A stretch of DNA of 57,197 bases from an uncultured Oscillospiraceae bacterium (lineage in GTDB: Bacteria > Bacillota > Clostridia > Oscillospirales > Ruminococcaceae): the NCBI GenBank assembly GCA_934446455.1, contig CAKSEE010000013.1:1-57197 (forward strand), read 5' to 3'. The notes below the pieces were generated by a model. It was not told the origin of the DNA. It saw nothing but the letters and a program-made list of their open reading frames with translations, and did not search any database. Positions 14,021 to 21,090 of this stretch are shown piece by piece. Numbering within the stretch: the stretch's first letter is position 1; each line of letters starts with the position of its first letter. Made by a program: the position numbers and the translations under genes.

Positions 14021-16258
14021 TTGACGGTATCAAAGCTTCGCGAATATATGCTGCAAAAGGTAGTCCCCGAAAAGGTAATGCCGCAGAACATCGAAGCGCT
14101 GCTGCATTCCGACGGAGAGGGCGAGCTGCCCGAGCTCGACGCGTTCACATTCCTCAACCGCCTGCGCTCGCTCGGCATAGGGTCTGCGGATTTTCTGTAC
14201 CTGCTCAAAGGCTGCGGCGCTCCAGAGGAGGCTGTAAGCGAGATAGAGCGCGACCCCGCTATGAATCTTCAGTCGCTTATCGTAACGCTTGACGGCGCGG
14301 GGCTTACCTCGCAGGATTATACGAGAATGCTCTACACCGCGCGCCAGCTGTGGGAGCGCACGCTCACCATGCGGCTTGACGGAGAGCGCGCGCCGTCCGT
14401 AACGGAGTACGCGGAGCATTCGGCGCAGGACGACCCTGCCGAGCAGGAGTACGTCCCGCAGGACTACCCTGCCGAGCAGGAGTACGTCCCGCAGGACTAC
14501 CCTGCCGAGCAGGAGTACGAGCCGCAGGACTACCCCGCCGAGCAGGAATACGAGCCGCAGGACTACCCCGCCGAGCAGGAGTACGAGCCGCAGGACGAGC
14601 CCGAAGCGCTCAACATAAGCGCGCGCGTTTACACCGAAACCACGCAGTTTATGCGCGCAGACGCCCTGCCCGCAGCAGACGCTCTGCCCGCAGCAGACGC
14701 TCTGCCCGCGAATGAAACTGAAGAAACGAACGAAACCGAGGGAGCGGACGAAACCGAGGAATCCCCCGAACCCGAGGAATCCCCCGAAACAGAAGAACCC
14801 GAAGAACCCGACGAGCCCGATAACGCGGCGGACGGCGCTCACAGGGGCGCGCTTACGGCTGCGGCTGTCGGGGCGGTGCTTGTTATTGCGGCGGGAACGC
14901 TCGCGCAGTTTGCGGACTTCGGGGCGCTCTCACGCGCGCGGTATGCCGATAACGCCGAGGATATTTTCGCGCAGATATACGCTTCGTATAATGCGGGAGC
15001 AATCGGCGGAGAAAACGTCGTGCCTTACGCCGTGCCGAACGAGCAGCTTTTCGCGGGGATTCTGGTGGAAAGCACGGGCGGGCAGGCTGCGGTCTGCCTC
15101 GACGACTTCGCTTACTTTGCGCAGGAGGACTCCCTGCTTGTTTACGAGCGCGGCGCGGACGGGCTTTCCGAGCGCCCCGCGATAGAGCCGCCCGAGGGCG
15201 CGCAGTTTCTGTGCGTGCGCGAGGAGAACGGCGCGCTTTACGCCGTGTTCAGCGGCGAAACGAGCGGCGCTATGCGGCTTTCTGACGGCGAAGCGGCGTA
15301 CATATCCGAGCAGGACGGCGTTCTCACCGACATTGCGTTTGAGGACGGCGAGATTAGCATAGGCACGGTTTACGTGCCGCCGTTCACGCGCAGCTTCACC
15401 GCGCAGGACGTGCAGGAGTACCTGCCGTGCGCTGGCGGCGCGCTTATCGAGCCGCAGCGGGTTCTGCTAAGCGACACCAAAGGCTGCGGGTTTGCTCTCG
15501 CCGCGCGTTATTCGGAAGAAAACGGCGGGCTTATCAGCTGCACGGCGGTCCTCGGCGACCCCGTGTTCACACGAGCGGACGGCACGGCGGGGCTGCTTGC
15601 AGACGGCGGCGGGCTTATCGTGCAGCCGCTTGAAACGCCCGTGTTCCACAAAACGGGCGCTATCGGCGCGTGGGCGGGAGAAGGCGGCGTGCTTGCCCTT
15701 GCGGAAACGCAGGACGGCGCGGAACGGATATACCTGCGGGGCGAGGATATGTCGCCGCTCGCGGGGTTCGAGAACCTTGCGGAAAAGCCGCTGCGGCTTA
15801 CGCTTTCGGGCGGAATGCTCTGCGCGTACGGCGAAAACGGCGCGTTTATGAGCGCGGACTGCGCCGACCCCACAGCGCCAGCAATGCTCTCCCCCGAGCG
15901 AAAAAGCGGCGTTATTCTGGGCGATAAGGCGCTTATCTGCGAAAAGACCGCAGCGGGGCTTCGGCTGTCGCTGCGCGGCGCCGACGGCGAGCTTTGCGCC
16001 TACGAAAAGCCGCTTACCGCGCAGGAGCTTGAAACGCTGAGCTTCGGCGGCGCGCAGACCGTATTTACGGACGGCGGGCTGTGCGGCGCGGAGTACAGCC
16101 GCTTCGACGGAGTGAGCGTGGTGTCGGAGTACGCCGTATTCGGCAGGCAGAACATTGTAAAAACGCTTTACGACGACCCCGCAGGGTACACGGCGGCGGC
16201 GCTTGTGGGCGGCGAGATGTTCGTGTTCAACGGCGAAAGGGTTCAGAGCCTGCCGTAA
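14021..16258 (+). CDS. membrane protein with tandem repeats and a beta-propeller-like exterior
   Basis: A 745-residue protein starting at TTG behind a strong AAAGGAGGGGG site. Residues 1-120 form a helical cytoplasmic domain of unknown type. From about 135 come five 11-residue repeats (DYPAEQEYEPQ type), then three ADALPA repeats, then a Glu/Pro-rich linker to about 270. One membrane segment follows (GALTAAAVGAVLVIAAGTLA, about 276-297). The remaining 440 residues would lie outside the cell and are beta-rich. Segments such as LLSDTKGCGFALAARYS, LISCTAVLGD, and FDGVSVVSEYAVFG near the end resemble the beta-propeller domain of PF09826, but weakly. With the sigma-like gene upstream it could be an anti-sigma partner. 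No catalytic motif is seen. Confidence 0.6.
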   Translation: MTVSKLREYMLQKVVPEKVMPQNIEALLHSDGEGELPELDAFTFLNRLRSLGIGSADFLYLLKGCGAPEEAVSEIERDPAMNLQSLIVTLDGAGLTSQDYTRMLYTARQLWERTLTMRLDGERAPSVTEYAEHSAQDDPAEQEYVPQDYPAEQEYVPQDYPAEQEYEPQDYPAEQEYEPQDYPAEQEYEPQDEPEALNISARVYTETTQFMRADALPAADALPAADALPANETEETNETEGADETEESPEPEESPETEEPEEPDEPDNAADGAHRGALTAAAVGAVLVIAAGTLAQFADFGALSRARYADNAEDIFAQIYASYNAGAIGGENVVPYAVPNEQLFAGILVESTGGQAAVCLDDFAYFAQEDSLLVYERGADGLSERPAIEPPEGAQFLCVREENGALYAVFSGETSGAMRLSDGEAAYISEQDGVLTDIAFEDGEISIGTVYVPPFTRSFTAQDVQEYLPCAGGALIEPQRVLLSDTKGCGFALAARYSEENGGLISCTAVLGDPVFTRADGTAGLLADGGGLIVQPLETPVFHKTGAIGAWAGEGGVLALAETQDGAERIYLRGEDMSPLAGFENLAEKPLRLTLSGGMLCAYGENGAFMSADCADPTAPAMLSPERKSGVILGDKALICEKTAAGLRLSLRGADGELCAYEKPLTAQELETLSFGGAQTVFTDGGLCGAEYSRFDGVSVVSEYAVFGRQNIVKTLYDDPAGYTAAALVGGEMFVFNGERVQSLP
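14430..14596 (+). repeat. 33-bp coding tandem repeat, five copies
   Basis: Five head-to-tail 33-bp units encode an 11-residue D-(Y/D)-P-A-E-Q-E-Y-(V/E)-P-Q repeat. The copies differ at a few positions only. Just downstream, an 18-bp unit is repeated three times at about 14660-14710 (ADALPA). Recent slippage expansion is likely. Confidence 0.9.
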
Positions 16259-16308
16259 CCTGCGGCGCGCTGTGTCGCTCTCTTTCATCAAAAATTCACA
16301 TTTGTATA

Positions 16309-16338
16309 TTGACAGGAATGCCCTGCGCGGTGTATAAT
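16309..16338 (+). promoter_or_regulatory. promoter of the small membrane peptide and YesL genes
   Basis: TTGACA (16309-16314) and TATAAT (16333-16338) are separated by 18 bp. This is a strong promoter about 55 bp before the first start codon. Confidence 0.85.
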
Positions 16339-16390
16339 GTTTGACAGGGGCTTGCGCCCGAACCGTCTTGGCAATGTGAAAGGAAGAATA

Positions 16391-16498
16391 ATGGACGAAA
16401 AGAAAAGAGAGCGCCTGATGAAGATTTTCCGCGTTGTGGCGCTGATTCTTGCGGTGCTTATGATAGCGGGCATAATATTTCAGGCGTTTATTTACTAA
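16391..16498 (+). CDS. 35-residue single-pass membrane peptide
   Basis: The reading frame begins MDEKKRERLMKIFR and continues into one hydrophobic helix (VVALILAVLMIAGIIFQAF), ending in Tyr. An AAAGGAAGA ribosome-binding site lies 6 nt upstream, and a consensus promoter precedes it. The plan of a charged N-terminus followed by one helix in about 35 residues resembles DUF4044 and the Prli42 stressosome-anchor peptides of Firmicutes, but the resemblance is one of plan rather than clear sequence. The YesL-like gene starts 18 bp downstream, so they form an operon. Confidence 0.6.
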   Translation: MDEKKRERLMKIFRVVALILAVLMIAGIIFQAFIY

Positions 16499-16516
16499 GA
16501 TAATAAGGAGCATAAA

Positions 16517-17329
16517 ATGGGGCTTTTCTACAATGACAGGGAGGCGGGTTCGGGCGTTGCAAAGCACGGACCGCAGAAGAAGCCGTTCTTCCGCTTCTGG
16601 GAGATTTTCGGCAACAAATTCTGGACATTCTTCAAGATAAATCTGATATATTTCGCGTTCTGCATTCCCGTGTTCACGTTCGGACCCGCAACAGCGGCGC
16701 TTACCGCGGTAATGAGGAACATCTGCCTTGAAAAGCCGCAGTTCATCTTCCACGACTTTGTAAAGGAATTCAAGAAGAATTTCAGGCAGTCGTTCGCTAT
16801 CGGCGTGCTTGACATTATCGTTATCTGCCTCGGCGTGTTCGCGTACGTTTTCTACGAAACGCACCTTGACACCAACGACTACTACTGGTTCTTCTTTGCG
16901 CTTGCAATGGCGGCGCAGGTAATTTTCCTGCTGATAAACTTCTACATCTACCCGCAGATAGTGGCGCTTGACCTGCGCATGGGCGCTATCGTCAAAAACG
17001 CCGTTATCCTTGCGTTCGTGAACCTTAAGGGCAACCTTATCTCGCTTGCGTGCTTCCTTATTTACGGGCTGCTTATCGTGTTCTTCCGCATTTATGTGCT
17101 GATTCTGGCGCCGCTTGTGCCGCTTGCATGGCTGGCGTTCGTCACGGTGTTCAACTGCTACCCCGCAATTCAGAAGTTCATCATCAACCCGTTTTACGAG
17201 GCGAGGGGCGAAAAGAACCCCGAGCTGCCCGACTATGACGGAGAGGACGTTATATTCGAGGACAAGGGCGGCAGCGAGGCGCCCCTCAAGCTGAAGAAAG
17301 AGGACAGGAAGGGCAGAGTAATCAAATAA
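16517..17329 (+). CDS. YesL-like DUF624 membrane protein
   Basis: A 270-residue integral membrane protein of the DUF624 (YesL) family. The N-terminal stretch FWEIFGNKFWTFFKINLIYF and PVFTFGPATAALTAVMRNI carries the family's GPATAAL motif. About five or six membrane segments are seen (about 40-60, 95-115, 120-145, 160-185, 190-215). A cytosolic acidic-basic tail ends KKEDRKGRVIK. Family members often sit beside sugar ABC transporters or glycoside hydrolases; here a GH3 lipoprotein gene follows after a gap holding a palindromic element. The biochemical role is unknown. The ATG has AAGGAGCA upstream. Confidence 0.85.
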   Translation: MGLFYNDREAGSGVAKHGPQKKPFFRFWEIFGNKFWTFFKINLIYFAFCIPVFTFGPATAALTAVMRNICLEKPQFIFHDFVKEFKKNFRQSFAIGVLDIIVICLGVFAYVFYETHLDTNDYYWFFFALAMAAQVIFLLINFYIYPQIVALDLRMGAIVKNAVILAFVNLKGNLISLACFLIYGLLIVFFRIYVLILAPLVPLAWLAFVTVFNCYPAIQKFIINPFYEARGEKNPELPDYDGEDVIFEDKGGSEAPLKLKKEDRKGRVIK

Positions 17330-17363
17330 AATGGACTGGCGATAAAGGCACATCTGCGTTGTC

Positions 17364-17467
17364 AACGGCATTTCGGCAGGCACAAACACGATGTTTGTGC
17401 GGTTGCCCCAAGAGCCCGACACGATGTCGGGCAACTAAGGGCAACCTTGCCTAGCCGAAATGCCGTT
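17364..17467. repeat. multi-stem palindromic element
   Basis: A 104-bp element enclosed by a perfect 14-bp inverted repeat (AACGGCATTTCGGC, 17364-17377, with its complement at 17454-17467). Inside are a GCACAAAC/GTTTGTGC hairpin and a GGTTGCCC/GGGCAACC stem that encloses a GCCCGACA/TGTCGGGC hairpin. Both inner hairpins share the loop sequence ACACGATGT. It has no coding frame and no T tract. It may be a structured RNA, a small non-autonomous mobile element, or a REP-type repeat. Confidence 0.7.
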
Positions 17468-17519
17468 TCCTAGCAGCTGCACCTTTCTCACCGGCCCAAC
17501 AAAAATTTTTAACAAGCTG

Positions 17520-17542
17520 AGGGCTGGCGCAACGTCAGCCCT
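17520..17542 (+). terminator. terminator-like hairpin abutting the GH3 ribosome-binding site
   Basis: AGGGCTG/CAGCCCT with a nine-base loop is followed by TTTTGTT. It ends about 20 bp before the GH3 start codon, with no room for a promoter between. It either ends the upstream transcript or acts as an attenuator in the GH3 leader. Confidence 0.55.
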
Positions 17543-17561
17543 TTTGTTCAAGGATAAAGCT

Positions 17562-18749
17562 ATGAAACGATTATTTGCCGCGCTTATGGCGGCGCTCACA
17601 CTTGGCGCGTGCGGGTGTAAGGACGCTTCCCGACCCGCACAGACAGCGTCCATAAACTTAGTTACGGGAACGCCCGCCGAATCCACGCAAGACCCCGCAC
17701 AGGAATCCACGCAGGAAACCGTGCCCGCCGAACCGACCGCTTCTCCCGAGGAACGCGCCGCTGCGCTTCTCGCCGAAATGACCCCCGAAGAAAAGGCGGG
17801 GCAGGTCGTGCTCGGGCGCTTCCCCGAAAGCGGCGAGGTGGAGCAGGCGCAGACGTACCACCTCGGGGGCTACACGCTTTTCGCGCAGGACTTCAAGGGC
17901 GTCACCCCCGAGCAGGCGGCGGAGCGCTCCGCGCAGCTTCAGCAGGCAATGCCGCTCGGAATGCTGCTTGCCGCAGACGAGGAGGGCGGAAGCATTGTGA
18001 GGGTGTCAAAGTTCCCGCAGTACCGCGCAGAGCCTTTCCCCGCGCCGCAGGACGTGCTTGAAAGCGGCGGGCTTACGGGCGTTGCCGCGGACGCTGCGGA
18101 AAAGGCTGCGCTTCTCAAAAGCACAGGCATTAACATGAACCTTGCCCCCGTGTGCGACCTGCCGCGAAGCCCGGACGACTACATAGCGCCCCGCGCATTC
18201 GGTACGGACGAGCCGCAGGTGTCTGCGGCGGTAAGCGCCGCTGCCGCTTCCTATGCGGAAAACGGGCTTATCTGCGCGCTCAAGCACTTTCCCGGCTACG
18301 GCGACAACACCGACACGCACACGGGCATTTCCACGGATAAGCGCCCGCTTGAGGAGCTGGAGCGGCTGGACCTGAAACCGTTTGCGGCGGGAATTGCTGC
18401 GGGCGCGCCCGTTGTCATGGTGTCGCACAATATAGTTGAATGTCTTGACGATTCGCTGCCCGCGTCGCTTTCGCCGAATGCCTACGCAAAGGTGCGCGAA
18501 ATGGGCTTTGAGGGCGTAATCATGACCGACGACCTGTCAATGAAAGCCGTGGACGGCTTCTGCGAGGACAGCGCGGCGGTAACGGCGTTTCTTGCAGGCG
18601 CCGACCTGCTGTGCTGCACGGACTACGCGCAGGCGGTGCAGGCGCTGACCGCCGCGGTGAACGACGGACGAATATCCGCACAGCGCCTTGACGAATCGGT
18701 TACAAGGATTCTGCTGATGAAGCTGGAGTACGGGATAATTGCGCCCTGA
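17562..18749 (+). CDS. GH3 beta-N-acetylhexosaminidase-type lipoprotein
   Basis: A 395-residue secreted lipoprotein. The signal peptide MKRLFAALMAALTLGAC ends in a lipobox LGAC, followed by a Thr/Pro/Glu-rich linker to about residue 65. A glycoside hydrolase family 3 domain follows. ALLAEMTPEEKAGQVVLG opens the domain, LLAADEEGGSIVR and CALKHFPGYGDNTDTHTG carry the family signature, and GVIMTDDLSMKAV contains the nucleophile Asp. The KHFPG-GD-x-H pattern is that of NagZ-like N-acetylglucosaminidases, which use a His/Asp dyad as acid/base. It lacks the C-terminal GH3 sandwich domain. It probably trims peptidoglycan or other GlcNAc glycans at the cell surface. The start was set at 17562 because the signal peptide begins there behind AAGGAT. 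Confidence 0.88.
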   Translation: MKRLFAALMAALTLGACGCKDASRPAQTASINLVTGTPAESTQDPAQESTQETVPAEPTASPEERAAALLAEMTPEEKAGQVVLGRFPESGEVEQAQTYHLGGYTLFAQDFKGVTPEQAAERSAQLQQAMPLGMLLAADEEGGSIVRVSKFPQYRAEPFPAPQDVLESGGLTGVAADAAEKAALLKSTGINMNLAPVCDLPRSPDDYIAPRAFGTDEPQVSAAVSAAAASYAENGLICALKHFPGYGDNTDTHTGISTDKRPLEELERLDLKPFAAGIAAGAPVVMVSHNIVECLDDSLPASLSPNAYAKVREMGFEGVIMTDDLSMKAVDGFCEDSAAVTAFLAGADLLCCTDYAQAVQALTAAVNDGRISAQRLDESVTRILLMKLEYGIIAP

Positions 18750-18850
18750 TATACCGTAATCCGTGCGTGTCGTTGCAAGGATAATTGCACAATATTATGC
18801 AAAAATTAACGCTGCGCCGAAATGTGTTGCAGGAATGAAACACTAAACCA

Positions 18851-18880
18851 TTGACAAATCCCGTCTTGTGTTATTATAAA
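18851..18880 (+). promoter_or_regulatory. promoter of the Ltp-domain lipoprotein
   Basis: TTGACA (18851-18856) and TATAAA (18875-18880) are separated by 18 bp, followed at once by the GGAGG ribosome-binding site of the next gene. Confidence 0.75.
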
Positions 18881-18901
18881 GCGCAAGGAGGGATTATTCT
18901 T

Positions 18902-19492
18902 ATGAACAGAAAAATTTTAGCCCTTACTCTCGGCGTCTGCATTTTTGCAACGAGGTGCTCGGCTGTTTCACAGAGGGACTACGACGCGCTCGCAAAGGAA
19001 AACTCCAGACTTCAGGAAGCCAACGAGAAACTCGAATCGGAAATAAGCGCTCTTAAGGACAGCGAGAGCGAGATGGAAAGCTCCGCCGCAGCGTCCGTTC
19101 CCGCTTCCGCTGCATCAGCAGCGGAAGAAAGCGTTCCTGCCGCGGAAGCCACGACAGCGGCAACAACGGCGATAACTACTGCCGCACCCGTGGAAAACAC
19201 GCCTACCATGGGCGAGAAGAACGCCCTGAACAAAGCCAAGGACTATCTTGCCTTTATGTCGTTCTCCTATTCGGGGCTTATCGACCAGCCGGAGTTTGAG
19301 GGCTTCTCGCATTCGGAGGCTGCATACGGTGCAGACAACTGCGGTGCGGACCGGTACGAGCAGGCTGCGAACAAAGCAGCCGATTACCTCAGCTTCATGA
19401 GCTTTTCAAAGAGTCAGCTGATAGAACAGCTTGAGTTTGAGGGATTCACAAGCGCGCAGGCTGAGTACGGCGCTAAGTCGGTATGCTGCTAA
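18902..19492 (+). CDS. Ltp-like surface lipoprotein with two Ltp repeats
   Basis: A 196-residue exported protein. The signal segment MNRKILALTLGVCIFATRC has a Cys at position 19 that could be lipidated, although Arg just before it is unusual for a lipobox. A short coiled coil (ENSRLQEANEKLESEISALKDS) and an Ala/Thr/Ser-rich linker follow. Two copies of a roughly 45-residue helical domain close the protein: ALNKAKDYLAFMSFSYSGL with EFEGFSHSEAAYGAD, and AANKAADYLSFMSFSKSQL with EFEGFTSAQAEYGA. These match the host cell surface-exposed lipoprotein (Ltp) domain; in streptococcal phage TP-J34 such a protein blocks phage DNA injection. A phage-exclusion role here is inference. The start has a GGAGGG site. 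Confidence 0.82.
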   Translation: MNRKILALTLGVCIFATRCSAVSQRDYDALAKENSRLQEANEKLESEISALKDSESEMESSAAASVPASAASAAEESVPAAEATTAATTAITTAAPVENTPTMGEKNALNKAKDYLAFMSFSYSGLIDQPEFEGFSHSEAAYGADNCGADRYEQAANKAADYLSFMSFSKSQLIEQLEFEGFTSAQAEYGAKSVCC

Positions 19493-19537
19493 AGCTTCGC
19501 ATTTCCAAAAGCAGGTGTAATCCACACACAAAAAAAC

Positions 19538-19562
19538 GGGCGCGCTGTTATTCGGCGCGCCC
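19538..19562 (-). terminator. terminator of spoIIP
   Basis: GGGCGCGC/GCGCGCCC with a nine-base loop is followed on the minus strand by seven T residues. It may also stop the convergent Ltp transcript. Confidence 0.8.
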
Positions 19563-19567
19563 TTACT

Positions 19568-20785
19568 CTATTCTGCCAGCTCAGAAAGCGCCTGCGCCAG
19601 TATCTCTCCCAGAAGCCCGCCGGTGTACTCCGCCTCGTCAAGGGAGTTCGCGTGGCTTCCCACCTCGATAAGGAGCGAACCCGTGGTTAAATGCTGGTTG
19701 TAATTGCGGTAATCGAAAAGCACGGGGCGCGCAAGCTCGGGGTACAGCTTCTGCGCAGTGTTCTGGATAAGGCAGGCGAACTTGAAATTCTCCATATAGT
19801 CGGGCATATTGAACAGACCGTTGTCGCACCCCGCTATTATCATGAACTGCGCAGCGTTCCTGCCGTTTATTTCTGTCACGGGCGCTATGCGCGCGCCGTC
19901 TGAGTTCTCCATGGCGTCGCGGTGCAGGTCGATAACTACCTTTATGCTCGGGTATTCCTCAAGCGCGGCGCGTATCGTCGCCTCGCTTCTGTCGTAGGCG
20001 CCCGTGTAAACGGGGGAATCATGCACCGTGCCGTCGTGAAGCACGGATATCCCCCTTTCCGCAAGAGCCTGCGCGAGCGCCTCGCCCACGGCGGTGACGT
20101 TCTGCGCGCTGTCAAGCGTGCGCGTCGGGAAATTTACATCGTAAAAACCGCGCGCAGTCGGCTCGTAGTCCTCGGTGGTATGGGTGTGCACGATAAGCAC
20201 CTGCGGCTCGTCCGAGTCAGGGTTCACACGGAACTCGGGGAGCTGCTCCGCCGCTTCAAGAAGCTGCTCTGCGGGGAGCGTGGTGCAGCTGCGCACCTGC
20301 GCTCCGCTTGAAAGGGTGATGTGGTCCGTCCCCTGCGAAGCGCCGTAATGCTCGCGCAGAATAGCGCCGCTCTGCGTGTTATAACCGCTCAGGTCCTCGC
20401 TTACCTGCGAAATGCTGCGGGAAATCACCCTGCCCGTATGCACGCCCGACTCAGCGGGCGACAACGATTCGGCGGGAATATCCCCTGCGTGAGACTCGCT
20501 GTCTGTCGGCGCAACCTGCGCCGTCTCATCGGGGAAAACGGGCGCGACTCCGGTTTCGGGCAGGAACGGCTCTGTGGATTCTGCGGGTTCGGTGGATTCT
20601 ACAGTGGCTTCGCAGACGCTTTCCGCTGTTTTAGCGAGAGCGGGAAGCGTCTGCGGCGCGCTCAGCCCGCTTCCCGCAGAGATGACTGCAGCGCTGCGCA
20701 CGAACTCCCCTGCGGCGGTGGAGCTGCCCGCAAGAATGGGGCAGGCAGCGGCAGCAAGAGCAATAAGTATTTTCAGCTTTCCCAT
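19568..20785 (-). CDS. spoIIP: stage II sporulation protein P (SpoIIP)
   Basis: SpoIIP is the amidase/endopeptidase of the DMP complex (SpoIID, SpoIIM, SpoIIP) that digests peptidoglycan during engulfment of the forespore. The 405-residue protein has an N-terminal membrane anchor (about 5-25), a long variable Ser/Pro/Glu-rich linker to about 125, and a C-terminal amidase-3-like domain. Motifs are VLIVHTHTTEDYEP with the zinc His, VVIDLHRDAM, and SLLIEVGSHANSLDEA with the catalytic Glu. It is transcribed alone on the minus strand; the ATG has GGAGGAAATT upstream. The linker is longer and more acidic than in Bacillus. spoIID and spoIIM are not in the window. Confidence 0.92.
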   Translation of the reverse strand: MGKLKILIALAAAACPILAGSSTAAGEFVRSAAVISAGSGLSAPQTLPALAKTAESVCEATVESTEPAESTEPFLPETGVAPVFPDETAQVAPTDSESHAGDIPAESLSPAESGVHTGRVISRSISQVSEDLSGYNTQSGAILREHYGASQGTDHITLSSGAQVRSCTTLPAEQLLEAAEQLPEFRVNPDSDEPQVLIVHTHTTEDYEPTARGFYDVNFPTRTLDSAQNVTAVGEALAQALAERGISVLHDGTVHDSPVYTGAYDRSEATIRAALEEYPSIKVVIDLHRDAMENSDGARIAPVTEINGRNAAQFMIIAGCDNGLFNMPDYMENFKFACLIQNTAQKLYPELARPVLFDYRNYNQHLTTGSLLIEVGSHANSLDEAEYTGGLLGEILAQALSELAE

Positions 20786-20811
20786 AATTTCCTCCTTTGT
20801 CGGCTTGTCTG

Positions 20812-20840
20812 ATTATATGCAGTCCACTTTGGAAAAATGC
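20812..20840 (-). promoter_or_regulatory. possible sigma-E-like promoter of spoIIP
   Basis: On the minus strand GCATTTTT and CATATAAT are about 13 bp apart, close to the sigma-E pattern of ATATT-like and CATA-like boxes. A sigma-A reading with an extended -10 is also possible. The call rests partly on spoIIP being a mother-cell gene in known systems. Confidence 0.35.
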
Positions 20841-20852
20841 AGGCACGGCAAA

Positions 20853-20875
20853 AGCCCCACATTGTATGCGGGGCT
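20853..20875 (-). terminator. hairpin with T run; left copy of a 23-bp direct repeat
   Basis: AGCCCC/GGGGCT flank a loop, and on the minus strand TTTT follows. The identical 23 bp recurs at 21062-21084 on the far side of the inserted element. This copy retains the T run and so the terminator function for the upstream nitroreductase operon. Confidence 0.65.
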
Positions 20876-20880
20876 GAGTC

Positions 20881-21056
20881 TGTCGAAAAAGTCTTGCGAC
20901 TTTTCCGACAGGAACATCCGCACTGCGCGCACTCATTGCCGGCTACGCCGACAATTCGCACACTTGTGCGGATAGAAGTGTTTTTTGCCCCGGCTGAGCC
21001 GTGACAAAAAACGAATTTCAAAGCCCGCTTCGCGGGCATAACATACTTTTTCGACA
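20881..21056. repeat. four-hairpin structured element, copy C
   Basis: Terminal inverted repeats TGTCGAAAAAGT (20881-20892) and its complement (21045-21056) enclose four stem-loops. The central stem ATCCGCAC/GTGCGGAT brackets the linker TGCGCGCACTCAT, a small CGGC/GCCG hairpin, and GCACACTT. A TTTTTTG.../CAAAAAA hairpin and a CCCGC/GCGGG hairpin follow. The same architecture and linkers occur at 41764-41913 with different but still complementary stems. It is flanked by a 23-bp direct repeat. No gene lies in 20786-21090. Confidence 0.75.
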
Positions 21057-21061
21057 AGCTG

Positions 21062-21084
21062 AGCCCCACATTGTATGCGGGGCT
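21062..21084 (-). repeat. right copy of the 23-bp terminator-hairpin direct repeat
   Basis: Identical to 20853-20875, but without a following T run on the minus strand. It lies just after the 3' end of the nitroreductase gene. The pair looks like a target duplication around copy C. Confidence 0.7.
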
Positions 21085-21090
21085 TCTGTC

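Noticed and set aside
14430..14596. CRISPR-like regular repeat
   Set aside because: The units are directly adjacent without spacers, in frame, and encode an 11-residue protein repeat.
15467..17434. 655-codon minus-strand frame across the propeller-like gene and YesL
   Set aside because: It spans two clear plus-strand genes and an intergenic palindrome; the product has no recognisable fold.
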